NCBI RefSeq assembly: GCF_048544455.1
Contig: NC_133526.1
Location: 1,690,001-1,754,000, forward strand
Source of the DNA: Silene latifolia
Taxonomy: Eukaryota > Streptophyta > Magnoliopsida > Caryophyllales > Caryophyllaceae
Reading direction: 5' to 3'
Length of the DNA stretch: 64,000 nucleotides
The notes under the pieces were generated by a model that had not been told where the DNA came from, did not search any database, and was given only the letters and a program-made list of their open reading frames with translations. Positions 25,347-35,712 of this stretch are shown here, in pieces; position 1 is the first letter of the stretch, and the number at the start of each line of letters is the position of its first letter. Both the position numbers and the translations under genes were made by a program.

Positions 25347-26498
25347 ATAGAAATTATAAAATCTTCATGACATGAATTTTGGCCAACTAACACTCTCATT
25401 AAACAATGACATGATTTTATATTACATAAAATCTCATTGAAGACGGCGATATCCGTCACAAGCTTGTGACAAATAGTATTTCTTTTCATAAAATATCCAT
25501 GAGAGGCGAGTGGGAAAGCACATGAAGGTGCCCCACATTGTCCCATCTTCCTTTTTATGATGGGTCACAAGCTTATAACGGAATTAGCCCGTCACAAGCA
25601 AGACGCTTTGTAGTACACAAAATCTTAGCAATTTAAGAGATGATAACATTTAAAAATCGAAGAATCCAATGCTTTCGTTATGACTCATCGTAGTTAGGCT
25701 TTTGAAATTTTTTAGGTACAGTCCAAAACAATGTCATGATTTTAAGTTTTTAACCATTACTCCGTATATTTTTAAAAGTGATAAATAAAAAAACAATTAT
25801 AATGAACCTCAATGTTGCACGTTTTAAACTTTTTTGTGTTGGAAGAGGGGGGTGTTTTAGGTGAGGATTCTGTAGGGATAAACTTAAAAATTTGTTGAGA
25901 TACGATCCGTAGGACAAGGCCGACTGTGACAATAGAACTTTGAAAGTCAATTGCTACCATTATACTCGTATTCTTTTAATTTGAGATACTCGCACATGCT
26001 TAAAATTAATATATATATATATTCATTTTAAATTTTAAATGGATTAAAAAGGATAGATGAAATAAAAAAAAAATCTAGAAATTAGCAAATATTTTGCATC
26101 ATAAATTCAAGTGGTTTAATATTTGATCCTTGAAAGATAGCCTATCTTACTAGAAATCAACCGAAAAGAATACTTCGTACTTCATAGTAACATATGCATT
26201 CATACATTAAAATATCTATATTTTTGAGAGAAAATCAGACCGTATCGTTGGAAGAAAATCAGACTGTATCGGTTTTAATTTTGTGTCTATTATCACCATG
26301 TGCATCATTAACTTACCTATGTTTTTCTATATGTATGTTAAAAATTACGACAATAAAAATAAACTAAAATTGGACAAATTTGAAACGAAAAATTGTTCAT
26401 TAGCTGATAAAAAAACATATTCCAAACAATTGTACAATATATATAAGATATAAATGAAAGTAAAAACAAAAACTCAAAATCCAAAGAAAAGAAGACAT

Positions 26499-26542
<44 letters not shown>

Positions 26543-27105
26543 CAAAAGAAATTCAACCAAATCGTCACACAATTAACTTTTGATGGAGATAGTTCTTTTA
26601 TATTCCAAACAATCGTCACACAAAAGACACTAAGGGGTGTTTAAGGTCATGTTCAGCGATGAACGTGGGAATATGGTCCTCGATTTTGGTCATCAAAATT
26701 ACCAAGTTTAGTGATGGAATTCAATCCAAATCATGAGTATACAACACTAGGGCCACATTTTCAGGAGAGCACACGGGATGAGCATCGGTCTTGGACCGGA
26801 GTAAACTAGACCGGATCGATAATCGAAAATAAAAATTTTTTAGACAGAAGATCCGACCTAAAACTTTCGGTGTTGGACCGAATCGAACCCGAAATATTCA
26901 GTCCGGTTGGGTCTTAGACGGAAATGGACCTGAAACTATTTTTTTTTTCACTAATTCGTATATGATAAATACATTTAAATTACGTTAAGTCAATTACATT
27001 GAATAATTAGACGACTGTTTTTATGAGAATAAATGTTAATATTAATTTATAATGTCTTTTACAGATAAAATGATCATCCCTTCTATAACTTTTAACAGTT
27101 AATAG
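25347..27105. other. Non-coding, includes a 39-bp poly(A) run
   Basis: No supported gene. An A39 run is at 26502-26540. 26760-26940 contains many GGACCGGA/CCGGAT words and resembles a stretch at 28090-28260, suggesting one dispersed repeat. Confidence 0.4.
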
Positions 27106-27302
27106 ATCCTACAACCAGTTGTATCCAGTTGTATGCTCTAGAACCCGAGTTATATAATAAAGTTTTCGAGTTTTGTTTTAAAGAAGTCGAGCTATACTAT
27201 AAAATTTCTGAACTCACTCACTTAAACATAAAAAAAAGTAACTTTTAGAATGCTCAAAAAAATTACACATAAGCTCGATAAGATATAACTTGGTTGTAGG
27301 AT
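27106..27302. mobile_element. Short MITE with ATCCTACAACCA TIRs
   Basis: About 197 bp with inverted ends ATCCTACAACCAGTT and AACTTGGTTGTAGGAT. The interior (AATAAAGTTTTCGAGTTTTG, CTCACTCACTTAAACAT, ATGCTCAAAAAAATTACACA) matches the interiors of elements at 49947-50201 and 62931-63269, so the three are one family with variable ends. No ORF. Confidence 0.6.
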
Positions 27303-27328
27303 GCTATTCCACCACCGAAAAGGCTACA

Positions 27329-28025
27329 GTTACCCTCAGTGTATAGAATCTTTTATACACTACGAGTAATTTGGCGACATGTGGCAGCGGTGGACCATGT
27401 AATAATCTCATTTTAATATTTAAGTATTAGACTACATTTGAAATTTATATATTTACCGTTATTAGTTTATTTCCCAAAATAATATTACTCCTTATTAATT
27501 TCATTTCAGCTATTTTATATTTTGATAATATGATCATCATATATTTAGAACTAATTAAATTATTTCCTAATAATTTTCTTATATATTGCTTATTACGTTT
27601 TTTCTCTCTCTCTCTCATAATTTTTAAATTTCACTTTGCTGTAATTAGTGTGTAATATTTAGAAGTTTTGATTTTTTTTTTCAATTACAAAATTTATTTT
27701 TAATCGAAGTTCAATTGATTTTAGTATTAATTGAAATAGAAAGCGGATTAAATTTATCATGAAGAAAAGGTGCAAAATATTATTGAATGAAGAAAAAAAA
27801 AAATCACGTGTAAAAAAACAAACAACTTTTCATTATTTTTTCTAATGGTAATTAAATATTACCATATCTGTTAATTATAGTAAATAAATTTCCAAAAAAA
27901 TTCCCCAAATCCTTTCCAAACTTTTCTCCCATTGAAATAATTACCTTCATGTTTACATAATTAGATTCTGGCACATGTTCAAATTCTATTGGTGGTGTAT
28001 GGAAGATTCATACACCAAGTGTAAC
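27329..28025. mobile_element. TIR element (Mutator-like MITE candidate)
   Basis: About 700 bp with imperfect inverted ends of about 60 bp: left GTTACCCTCAGTGTATAGAA..., right complement GTTACACTTGGTGTATGAAT..., each continuing into AATCTT..ATACAC and ACATGTG. The interior is AT-rich and without ORFs. Long TIRs suggest a Mutator-like family; no clear 9-bp target duplication was found. Confidence 0.6.
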
Positions 28026-28333
28026 CGTATCATCTTTCATTCTACCATTGGAGGTATAATGTTATTTGTGAACTTTTAATGATTAGTCTTTAAAAGTGTA
28101 AAATTCGGTTCATTCGATCTGGTCCTAAATGAACCAGTCTTGGACCGGACCGAACCAAGAAACAAAACCTAAAAAAAATGTGGGTCGATAACCGGATCTA
28201 AAGAATTCGGTCCGATTTGGTCCAGACCAAATAATCTGGTCTAATCTAAACCTAAAATTGCTCACACATACTGATAAGAACGACATTTATTTTAAGATGT
28301 CCCTAATTTGTAGGCATAGAGTTAGGATGATAC

Positions 28334-28352
28334 TCTATATATAAGTATATAT
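28334..28352 (+). promoter_or_regulatory. TATA-like promoter of UGT gene
   Basis: An alternating TA-rich stretch (CTATATATAAGTATATATAG) about 110 bp upstream of the UGT ATG is the likely core promoter. Confidence 0.35.
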
Positions 28353-28451
28353 AGATGTCATTATCTTTGAGAAATATGTACACCCTTCCACTAAAGTACT
28401 AAACCAAAGAAATTAATCGTAACCAGTTTCGCAACCTGAGATCGAAACTCA

Positions 28452-29689
28452 ATGGCAACAAACAAAAAAGACGTTCATATAGTGATGCTACCATGGTCGG
28501 CCTTTGGTCACATGCTCCCTTTCTTGGAGCTTGCCATAGCTTTGGCTAACCATGGTGTTCGAGTTTCATACATATCGACACCACGTAACATTTCGAGACT
28601 ACCTAAAATCCCTCCCAACTTATCCTCCCTTATACAATATGTAACCCTTCCAATGCCAATGCTCCCTAATGACACCATGTTGAATTCGACGAGATTCCCT
28701 TCTTGAAAAGAGCTTACGATCTTCTCTATGAACCCGTCAAGACGTTTATTTCTACTAATTTACCGACTTGGATTATCTCTGATTTTGCTGCTTACTGGAT
28801 GCCGCAAATTGCAGAGGAATGTCGAGTTCAGTTGATGTATTTTTCCGTTTTCACAGCTGCCACAACTTGTTTGTTAAGTCCAACGGAGTCGATTTCAGGA
28901 GATTACGCTATAACAGATATGGAAAGGTTCGGAAGGATACTAAGGGGATGTCAAGCAATTGGTATACGCAGTTGCCGAGAGTTTGAAGATGATAAAATCG
29001 ATCTCTTGCAGTCGATAAATAACAAGCTTGTGGTGCCAGTGGGCGTATTACCGCCTGCAAAAGTCGTAAAACAAGGAAACGAAAATGACCCCGGCCCCTG
29101 GGACGAGGTTTTCAAGTGGCTTGATCAACAAAGCCAGGGATCGGTTATCTATGTAAGCTTCGGCAGTGAGCACAAACTCGCAAAAGATCAAGTATACGAG
29201 ATAGTGTATGGGCTTGAATTGGCCCAATTACCTTTCATTTGGGCTCTAAGGAAGCCCACTTGGGCAATAGACGATTTAAAAAACAGGATATCCGATAAAG
29301 GTATTGTGTGTATTGGATGGGCACCACAGCTTGAAATTTTGGCTCACCCGTCCATTGGTGGCTCGTTGTTTCATTCCGGATGGGGGTCGATAATAGAGAC
29401 ACTGCAACATGGGCATACCCCTATATTGTTGCCATTTATTCATGATCAAGGCTTAAATGCAAAGATCATGGTTGAGAAAGGTTTAGGTATCGAAGGCAAA
29501 CGAGAAAATGGATTTTATACTAGAAATGATATAGCTCATGCGTTGAGAAGAGCCATGCTTGGAGACGAAGCACATAAAATCAAAACCCGAGCTAAAGAGG
29601 CTGCAGGATTTTTCGGTAACCAGAAGTGGCAGTCGGAACGTTATGTCGGTGGCTTCGTAGAATTTTTGAAAGAAAATGAAAAAACATAA
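28452..29689 (+). pseudogene. UDP-glycosyltransferase, UGT91-like, frameshifted
   Basis: A family 1 glycosyltransferase would transfer a sugar from a UDP-sugar to a small acceptor or to an existing sugar in the cytosol. The N-terminal frame (28452-28706) has HIVMLPWSAFGHMLPFLELA with the catalytic-type His at residue 20. The main frame, open from 28673 to 29689, has SDFAAYW (the partner-Asp region), IRSCREFE, VIYVSFGSE and a 44-residue PSPG box at 29318-29449 starting WAPQ and ending HDQ; HSGWGS replaces the usual HCGWNS, as is common in the UGT91 group. The frames change at about 28673-28705; an upstream TGA at 28670 closes the second frame. Compared with the usual 450-470 residues, roughly 35-50 are missing in the middle (after SPTESIS), so it is more than one sequencing indel away from normal. 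Single exon. Acceptor substrate unknown. Confidence 0.8.
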
Positions 29690-30901
29690 AAATAAAAATA
29701 GTAAGAAAAAAAGTGGGAAGTGTCACAATTCACAAGTCATGTACTCCCTTCTTACTCTACTTTCTTGCCAATTCATTTTGCGCTGTCGTTTTTTTTTCTT
29801 AAAAAAGAAAGCTCGGTTAATCCTCTAGAATATGAGCGATTTATCTCATCATTTTTCCAATAATATCTTTTAATCCATCTTGAAGAAGAAAATTGAATAA
29901 TTTAGTGTTTTATGGCCATTGGACAATTTATGTCCTATGATTGATTGATTGTTTTGTGTAAGAGTTAATACTATAATTGTAAAATCTATCCAAACACGAC
30001 TTTTTAACATAAATTCTCTCACTTTAAATGGACATTATTCGTTTAAAGTTGTAGACGCGTTAAATACCACTTTTATAATAAGACAAATAACAAGTGGGAT
30101 ATCACCACTTTGTCTTATTATGTAAAGTGTTGACATATTTGACATATCTACACTATAGACGAATATATCGTCTAAAGTGGACTAATTGTTCTTTTAACGG
30201 GGGCAAAGGTAGTTATTAGAAGGATCTCATTTATGATAAATTAATTTATTTTTGTGTTAAACTTAAAGCGGATATACTCATCTTAAATAAAAAATTTTGA
30301 AAAACAAATCTCAAAACAAGTTTATTTGTATGTGCTTGATGACAAGTTTATTTGTATCTCGACAAACAAATTGCTAAATAGCTATTCTCCGTTGGTACGG
30401 GCTTGATTTAACTATTGTCCAAACAAATTGCTAAATAGCTAAGCCTTCTCCGTTGGTATGGGCTTGATGACAAGTTTATTTGTATCTCGACATTGACCGA
30501 TCATTAAAGTTGCATCCGGCTCCTTTCTTTTAAGTTCATCGGACTTTTGCCAAACCCTCTCTTGTTCATATTTGAGCATACTAGTTGTTGCATCGCGCGC
30601 GGTGCGCGCGATACCCCAAGATATTGTAACCGGTTTAGGTTATTTATGGTTTGCGAACTCAAGCAGTGTAAAAAATGTTAAAAGTTACGAAAGGACAAAC
30701 AACTAAAACAACATTCATCAATAGTCATTAGCATAGTGTACAGAGGTTTAAACTCTAAACGGAGTGAATTCCAGAAATTCCAACTTACGTAAGGGGCGCA
30801 CTCTAACTCAAAAGATAGCAGCGATTATACAATAGCTAGCCCGAGCTAATCGAAATTCCGTTGCAGGGATTACACATTAGGTAGGCCGAGCTAATCTAAA
30901 T
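29690..30901. other. Non-coding downstream of UGT; local duplication
   Basis: No gene supported. About 30333-30492 contains a direct duplication (GCTTGATGACAAGTTTATTT at 30336 and 30464; CAAATTGCTAAATAGCTA twice). About 30040-30180 contains an inverted AATAAGACAAA/TTTGTCTTATT pair. Confidence 0.45.
30581..30612 (-). repeat. Helitron 3' terminus with GC-rich hairpin
   Basis: On the minus strand a perfect ATCGCGCGC...GCGCGCGAT hairpin (30592-30612) is followed by GCAACAA and CTAG|T. This is a textbook Helitron 3' end. The element would extend rightward through the dsRBD-like genes, but the 5' end was not located. Confidence 0.5.
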
Positions 30902-31688
30902 TCAGTCGCGGTTAGAATGTATGGCTTGAGCTTGCATGTTTTGTTCCAAGCTCAGGCACTTTTTCTGAATGCAGTCACACAAGATTGCATCTAACTGGGT
31001 ATTCTTAGGGTCATAGTTTGCATCAATAACTTCAATGTTGTAGATGGGTATTAAATATTGTATGACCTTCTCAGCCAGGCTTTGCTTTGCCGCATTACAG
31101 TTTGTAGCTATATCACCAACCATATACGCACGACTTTGGAGACTATTGTGATGTTGAATGGACATCCACGCCGTGAAAGCTGATGGTGTGTGTTCTACAC
31201 TTGTAATAGCACCACACTGAATGGGCAGCGCAGCGACGACCACCTCTAAAGTCTGTAAGAAGTCCAAAGAAACAGAGTGGAGGTGACTGATTTCCAGCAT
31301 TTCAAATTCTTCTACCAAGGGTATTTTTGATAGGCCCTTTTGTAGACGCTGCAACTCTGTTCGCTTTAGACGCAAGAGGTTTGTGCACCTTTCAGCTGCT
31401 TGCCTTCTCAAAGCTGTTACGTCTTTGACGTATATGTCATACTCTTGCATAAGGTTATGGATAGCTGCTTGTGCTGCCATTTCCAAGGAGCCTTCCAGTG
31501 TTGTGGGTCAAGGCCACCAATGTACTCTCAACATCAACATCGGTGCCGTTCGTTTTCACAAGAACTGAAGCTTCGTTTGTTTTTTCATCTAATACTCGGT
31601 ATTCTAAATGTGGTATTTCTAGCCAATGGGTAATTGTTGTTAGCAATGCTTTGAAGGAAATACTAACTTGGGTGGGTCTTGAAGCCAT
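30902..31688 (-). pseudogene. dsRBD-like paralogue 1, one frameshift
   Basis: First of three related genes. Start ATG at 31688 (MASRPTQVSISFKALLTTI) follows a good acceptor (ACTGTATAG), implying a 5' UTR intron. The frame 31455-31688 gives alpha1-beta strands of a dsRNA-binding-like domain (PHLEYRVLDEKTNEASVLV); the frame 30902-31486 continues with EMAAQAAIHNLMQEYDIYV, a helical linker (ERCTNLLRLKRTELQRLQKG) and a C-terminal domain ending AEKVIQYLIPIYNIEVIDAN. The change of frame falls at about 31495-31515, just before the AA..A helix, with no GT-AG intron to explain it, so it is a pseudogene or an assembly indel. Without the shift the protein would match paralogue 2 in length and order. The KKxAK RNA-contact motif is absent. 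Function unknown. Confidence 0.55.
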
Positions 31689-33108
31689 TTCCTATACAGT
31701 AGTAGAACAATATTTGTTAGAATTAGAAATAGAATAACAAAAAGGCTACATGTTGAAAGTCTGTAAACTCCACAAACTCACGAGAAAGAGGGCTTGAGCA
31801 CAACATTTTATCAGTTACACAAGAAGGGAACATCAGCTATTCAAAGTACTAAAAAAAGAGTTGAACATGAAAACAACAACATTTAATCATTTACACAATG
31901 TTGTTTGAACAAAAAATCCTAACTGCCAGCCAAGATGAAATTTAACTGAATACATGCAAAGCCAAAATTAATCACAAAGCACCAATGGCAGGACCTAAAG
32001 TTAGATTAAATAATATAAATTAGGTTTATAAAGTTGATGTAGATAGAGGGAGTATGACATAGCAGTCTTTTGTAATCAACTCGGAAAATGGTGACTAATA
32101 TCATTGTTGGTCATTTTTGGGTATAAGCTGTAAACAGACAAGCTAAGTTCCCAAAATGAATTCCAAAACTGAATATTGAAGCAAAGTGATGTATAGGAGC
32201 TAGATACAGAGATTAGTACAGCATGTTATTAGCACGATTAACTTGAAAATAGCAAGAGTGTACCTGCTGAAATCTGGGTGGTGATCTGAGAAGTTATTGA
32301 ATAGGACACAGTGAAGTAATTGTTATATGAGAGTTAATGTAATGTATGGTGTATACTTCTTCTGCCCAAAAAAATGAAAAAGTGATTGTCCCATAACTAT
32401 TATCAGTTAGAGGAATCAGTAGCTACAAGATGTGTGTAAGTATCTAAATAGGGAGTCATGTCTTGTAGTTATATGTTAAAGAAGTAAGGCAGTAGTTCAA
32501 TCACATCTTGGACTGCTGGATTTTTATGCCTGAATAACCAAAGGGAAAAGGAAGTAACTGCTGGATTTTCATGTCTGAATAACCAAAGGGAAAAAGAAGT
32601 AACCTGTGTGTTTGCCTTTTTGCAGTAAAGTACTCATTCCTCTCACCAAATCCCTCACATTTCACCACAAGCAACCCTCACAAATTTGAAGCGCACTTGC
32701 ACACGCTAAACTTCGTTTATTTCAAAAATGTATTCCATCAACATAAATAGCATTAGTAACAACAATTTATTTCATAAATAGCACTTGCAGGTAACCATGA
32801 AGAGTCACTCTCAAAAATGTATTTCATCAACATAAATAGCATTAGTAACAACAATGATTCTCAATTTTCTGAGCTTAGGTTTTGACTAACAATAACATTT
32901 TGAGAGTCTGTAAGCTTATTAAAACATCAGATTACATCACAGTGCGAAAAGGAAAAAAAAAATTAGACGGCGATGAACATGCTTGTAGTTCAATTCTGTG
33001 TACAACACCGTAAAATACTGGGTTTTTGGCCGCGTAAACAAACACCCTTATCCTCAGCTTTGGTTAGGCCTTGTAATTGGAGGAGGTCGTATGTGTAAGT
33101 GTTGGCTT
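31689..33108. other. Intergenic DNA with 5' UTR intron signals and tandem duplications
   Basis: Minus-strand CAG|GTACAC at about 32263 is a plausible donor of a 5' UTR exon for paralogue 1. At about 32513-32604 a 46-bp unit (TGCTGGATTTTTATGCCTGA...) is present twice in tandem. AAAATGTATTCCATCAACAT... recurs at 32728 and 32815. No gene otherwise. Confidence 0.45.
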
Positions 33109-33903
33109 CTAGGATAGTATGTCGTCCTCTACAAGTAGGCCAGAAGTACTTGCCTCCTCCTGTAACCCAAACACCATTGCTTTCACTGATAAGTAGCTTC
33201 CTTGTTCCAGCTCATACACGATTTTTGTAAAATCTGAGTCAGGAGACTTATAATTTGCATCTATAATTTCAAGATTGTAAGCATTGACTAAAAATGTAAT
33301 AGCCTTCTTAGCTAAGCAGTCCTTGGCAAATGCAAGTGTTGGGCAGCAGGGCCCAATTAGTATTTCTGCAGCCGCATTTACATTTGAGGGTGTAATGGTA
33401 ATCCAGGATGTGTAGTTACCCGGAAAATTTTCTGCAGTGGATAGGGCCGAGCATTGGATTGGGATGGTTTCAATGATCTTGCGTAGGACAGACATATAGT
33501 CTAGCAGGACACGCTTTACACCTCCGGGACTTGACGGCGAAACTGCTCCTACAACGTCTTGTAGCTCTCCTTTTACGGCTTGTTCCAATTTGTTGCGCTT
33601 AAGCCTGTACAGACGGGTACAACGTTCTAAGGCCAAGTTTTTCTCATAGGTGAAATCTTCAACAAGCACACCATATTTCTGACTCATGTCGCGTGCAGCC
33701 TTGAAGGCAGCGTTCTCACAAGAATCCTGAAAACTATTGGCAGTTCCACCCTCGTATGTACAGAGAACCGTTCCTAAATGGGTCTGTATTAACACATACG
33801 CGTTGTTCTGGGACCCATCCGAAACCTTGTATATTGGTTGATGTAGGTGCAAACAGTCCGTGATCTTCTTCAATAGAGGGAGAAAAGGAATAGATATGTG
33901 CAT
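33109..33903 (-). CDS. dsRBD-like paralogue 2 (intact)
   Basis: Open frame of 264 aa. Residues about 5-78 fit the alpha-beta-beta-beta-alpha pattern of a dsRNA-binding domain (HLHQPIYKVSDGSQNNAYVL ... CENAAFKAARDM), but the basic KKxAK motif at the start of the last helix is missing, so RNA binding is doubtful. A charged helical linker follows (LERCTRLYRLKRNKLEQAVK). Residues about 130-215 form a second alpha/beta domain shared by all three paralogues (ALSTAENFPGNYTSWITI, AKKAITFLVNAYNLEIIDAN), then an acidic tail. No signal peptide or membrane segment. The upstream sequence TTTGCTGCAG|CACATC is a splice acceptor 19 bases before the ATG, so there are probably 5' exons. I do not recognise the family; 'dsRBD-like' is inferred from pattern only. 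Confidence 0.65.
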   Translation of the reverse strand: MHISIPFLPLLKKITDCLHLHQPIYKVSDGSQNNAYVLIQTHLGTVLCTYEGGTANSFQDSCENAAFKAARDMSQKYGVLVEDFTYEKNLALERCTRLYRLKRNKLEQAVKGELQDVVGAVSPSSPGGVKRVLLDYMSVLRKIIETIPIQCSALSTAENFPGNYTSWITITPSNVNAAAEILIGPCCPTLAFAKDCLAKKAITFLVNAYNLEIIDANYKSPDSDFTKIVYELEQGSYLSVKAMVFGLQEEASTSGLLVEDDILS

Positions 33904-34956
33904 AGCTTGAGAAGATGTGCTGCAGCAAAGTATAGAAAGCGTTTATAGCATAGGTAATTTAAGTTATGGTTTCCTGATTATAAATTTTCAGTAAAGTTCT
34001 TTCTAATTAACATATATACCCTCTTAGGGGCAGTATCACAGAGAATGCACGTACTCTTCTTGCTATAGTCTAGTGATGGTTATTGTAATGTTTGGATTTA
34101 TAAGCATAAGTAATTTAAGTGTGTACTACCCTTAGAATTGTTCCATAATGCTAAAAATATATTACGGATACTAAATAATGAAATGGTATGTAAAGTGTGC
34201 ACTCACCTGAGAATTTGATGAACAGCCCAGTGGTTGCTGAAAGTTCATTAATGGATGCTTGAGCTAATGGCTAGATGCTTACAGTCTGAAGTAATATGCT
34301 GAGATTAAAAAAAATGTTATTGGCCTCTTACAGGGGGGTCTCACAAGTAAGGGAGTGCATACATGTAATTATGTTGAGGCTTGTTGACATGTGTGCACAG
34401 TGTCACTATTTAAGAAGCAGCACATGCTCTCATAAAGTAGTTAGTCTCCAGAAAGAATTTCTCAAAAAGATTGTAAATTTAGTAAGGAATGTAAAGAAGA
34501 AGGAAGAAAGGTATGAAGAGAAAACTCTGTTAAATAGAACAATAATGTGTGAACGAGGTATTATTTTGTGGTCGATAGGAAATGGTTGACAACATACAGT
34601 GTGTTAGGGGCAAGACTAAAGATTTTGCATTGAATTCCATGGGTGGTTGTTAATGAATGAAAAAGCATACCTGGTACATAAACATTTGGCATAGAAACCG
34701 CCAGCTGTGTAAAGGTTGCATCACTTGGCCGGCTGTCCAGCGGCAACTGAAGGTGTTGGCCGTGGATATTTTTGGTAGCCGTACTCCAGTTAGCAATGGT
34801 GGTGTTCGTAGTACTAAAAAAAGATTTTGTACGTGCATATGCACCGACATTCACATTTTAAGCTAGTTTGTAAATTAACATTGTTTAACATCCGTGTTTT
34901 TTCTGGGGGGCAATTAAGGTGTTGCTCAATTAAAACTGGTTCATTCGCCAAGCAGA
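33904..34956 (-). other. Spacer with candidate upstream exons
   Basis: On the minus strand 34671-34813 is bounded by TTTTTTTAG and CAG|GTATGC and is open in one frame (NTTIANWSTATKNIHGQ...), and 34207-34286 is bounded by ATTACTTCAG and CAG|GTGAGT. They could be 5' exons of paralogue 2 or remnants of another copy. Joining them in phase meets a stop, so coding use is not supported. Confidence 0.3.
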
Positions 34957-35712
34957 TTATTGCCATAATTCCTTAGCAAGCTCATCCTTGACCGCCAAAT
35001 ATCTGTCACGATACATGCTGCATTTTATCTCTGCACAAATCATCCTAGAAAAGTTTGCATCTCGCACGTGGAACTCATACACGGTCTGCACATACCTAAT
35101 GACTTTCTTAGCCAAGCTGTTCCGGGCAGATCTTAGGCCCGAAGAATTTTCACCAAGAAAATAACTCACCCTAGCACGGTTTTTGGGCCAACTAAGCACT
35201 AAAGTAGAAACATGAGTGCCATCATCCACCACCATATCCTCCACCTCAGCAACGCTTATTTCATAAGCTGCAACAATCTGAAGCCAGATCCCCCAAAAGT
35301 CTATGCTTACTGACTTAGGCCTGCAGCTTACTGGAGCTCTGCTTGAGCACGCACCAGCCACGATCCTTTCCACAAATTCGAGGGCTTCCTTCTTCTTCCG
35401 GTAGAATTTTGAGCAAGCCTTGTTCCACATAAATCTCTCCAGGTTAACATCATCTACAATCACCTTTTTAGTCCGGACCAAATACTCAACCGCTTTCTCA
35501 GCAGCCTCCTCTTCAGAAGCGGCCAATGAGTTTCCTATGGTGCCTTGAAAAGTATAGGATTCAGGACCATCGCGCCTCATAAGAAGCACAAAAGCAACAT
35601 TCTTAATCGATTCTGAATGGTTGTACATAGGCTCCACCCACCCAACCTCCTTGGCAATATTAGACAGAAGGGAGCGGCTTGAGATCTTGAAAGACTGTTG
35701 TCGGTTACCCAT
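34957..35712 (-). CDS. dsRBD-like paralogue 3 (intact)
   Basis: Open frame of 251 aa, start ATG at 35712 just after acceptor-like TTTCAG. Same order as paralogues 1 and 2: N-terminal dsRBD-like fold (SRSLLSNIAKEVGWVEPMYN, YTFQGTIGNSLAASEEEAAE, AEKAVEYL), helical basic linker (NKACSKFYRKKKEALEFVER) and C-terminal domain (LAKKVIRYVQTVYEFHVRDA, then NFSRM). It has diverged most from the other two. The dsRBD basic motif is replaced by acidic EEEAAE, which argues against canonical dsRNA binding. Tandem arrangement in the same orientation suggests local duplication. No known function is assigned. Confidence 0.65.
   Translation of the reverse strand: MGNRQQSFKISSRSLLSNIAKEVGWVEPMYNHSESIKNVAFVLLMRRDGPESYTFQGTIGNSLAASEEEAAEKAVEYLVRTKKVIVDDVNLERFMWNKACSKFYRKKKEALEFVERIVAGACSSRAPVSCRPKSVSIDFWGIWLQIVAAYEISVAEVEDMVVDDGTHVSTLVLSWPKNRARVSYFLGENSSGLRSARNSLAKKVIRYVQTVYEFHVRDANFSRMICAEIKCSMYRDRYLAVKDELAKELWQ

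Noticed and set aside
34671-34813. Coding exon of a fourth dsRBD-like gene
   Set aside because: It has good splice borders and one open frame, but joining it in phase to the next candidate exon gives a stop and it lacks the family motifs; kept only as a tentative upstream exon.
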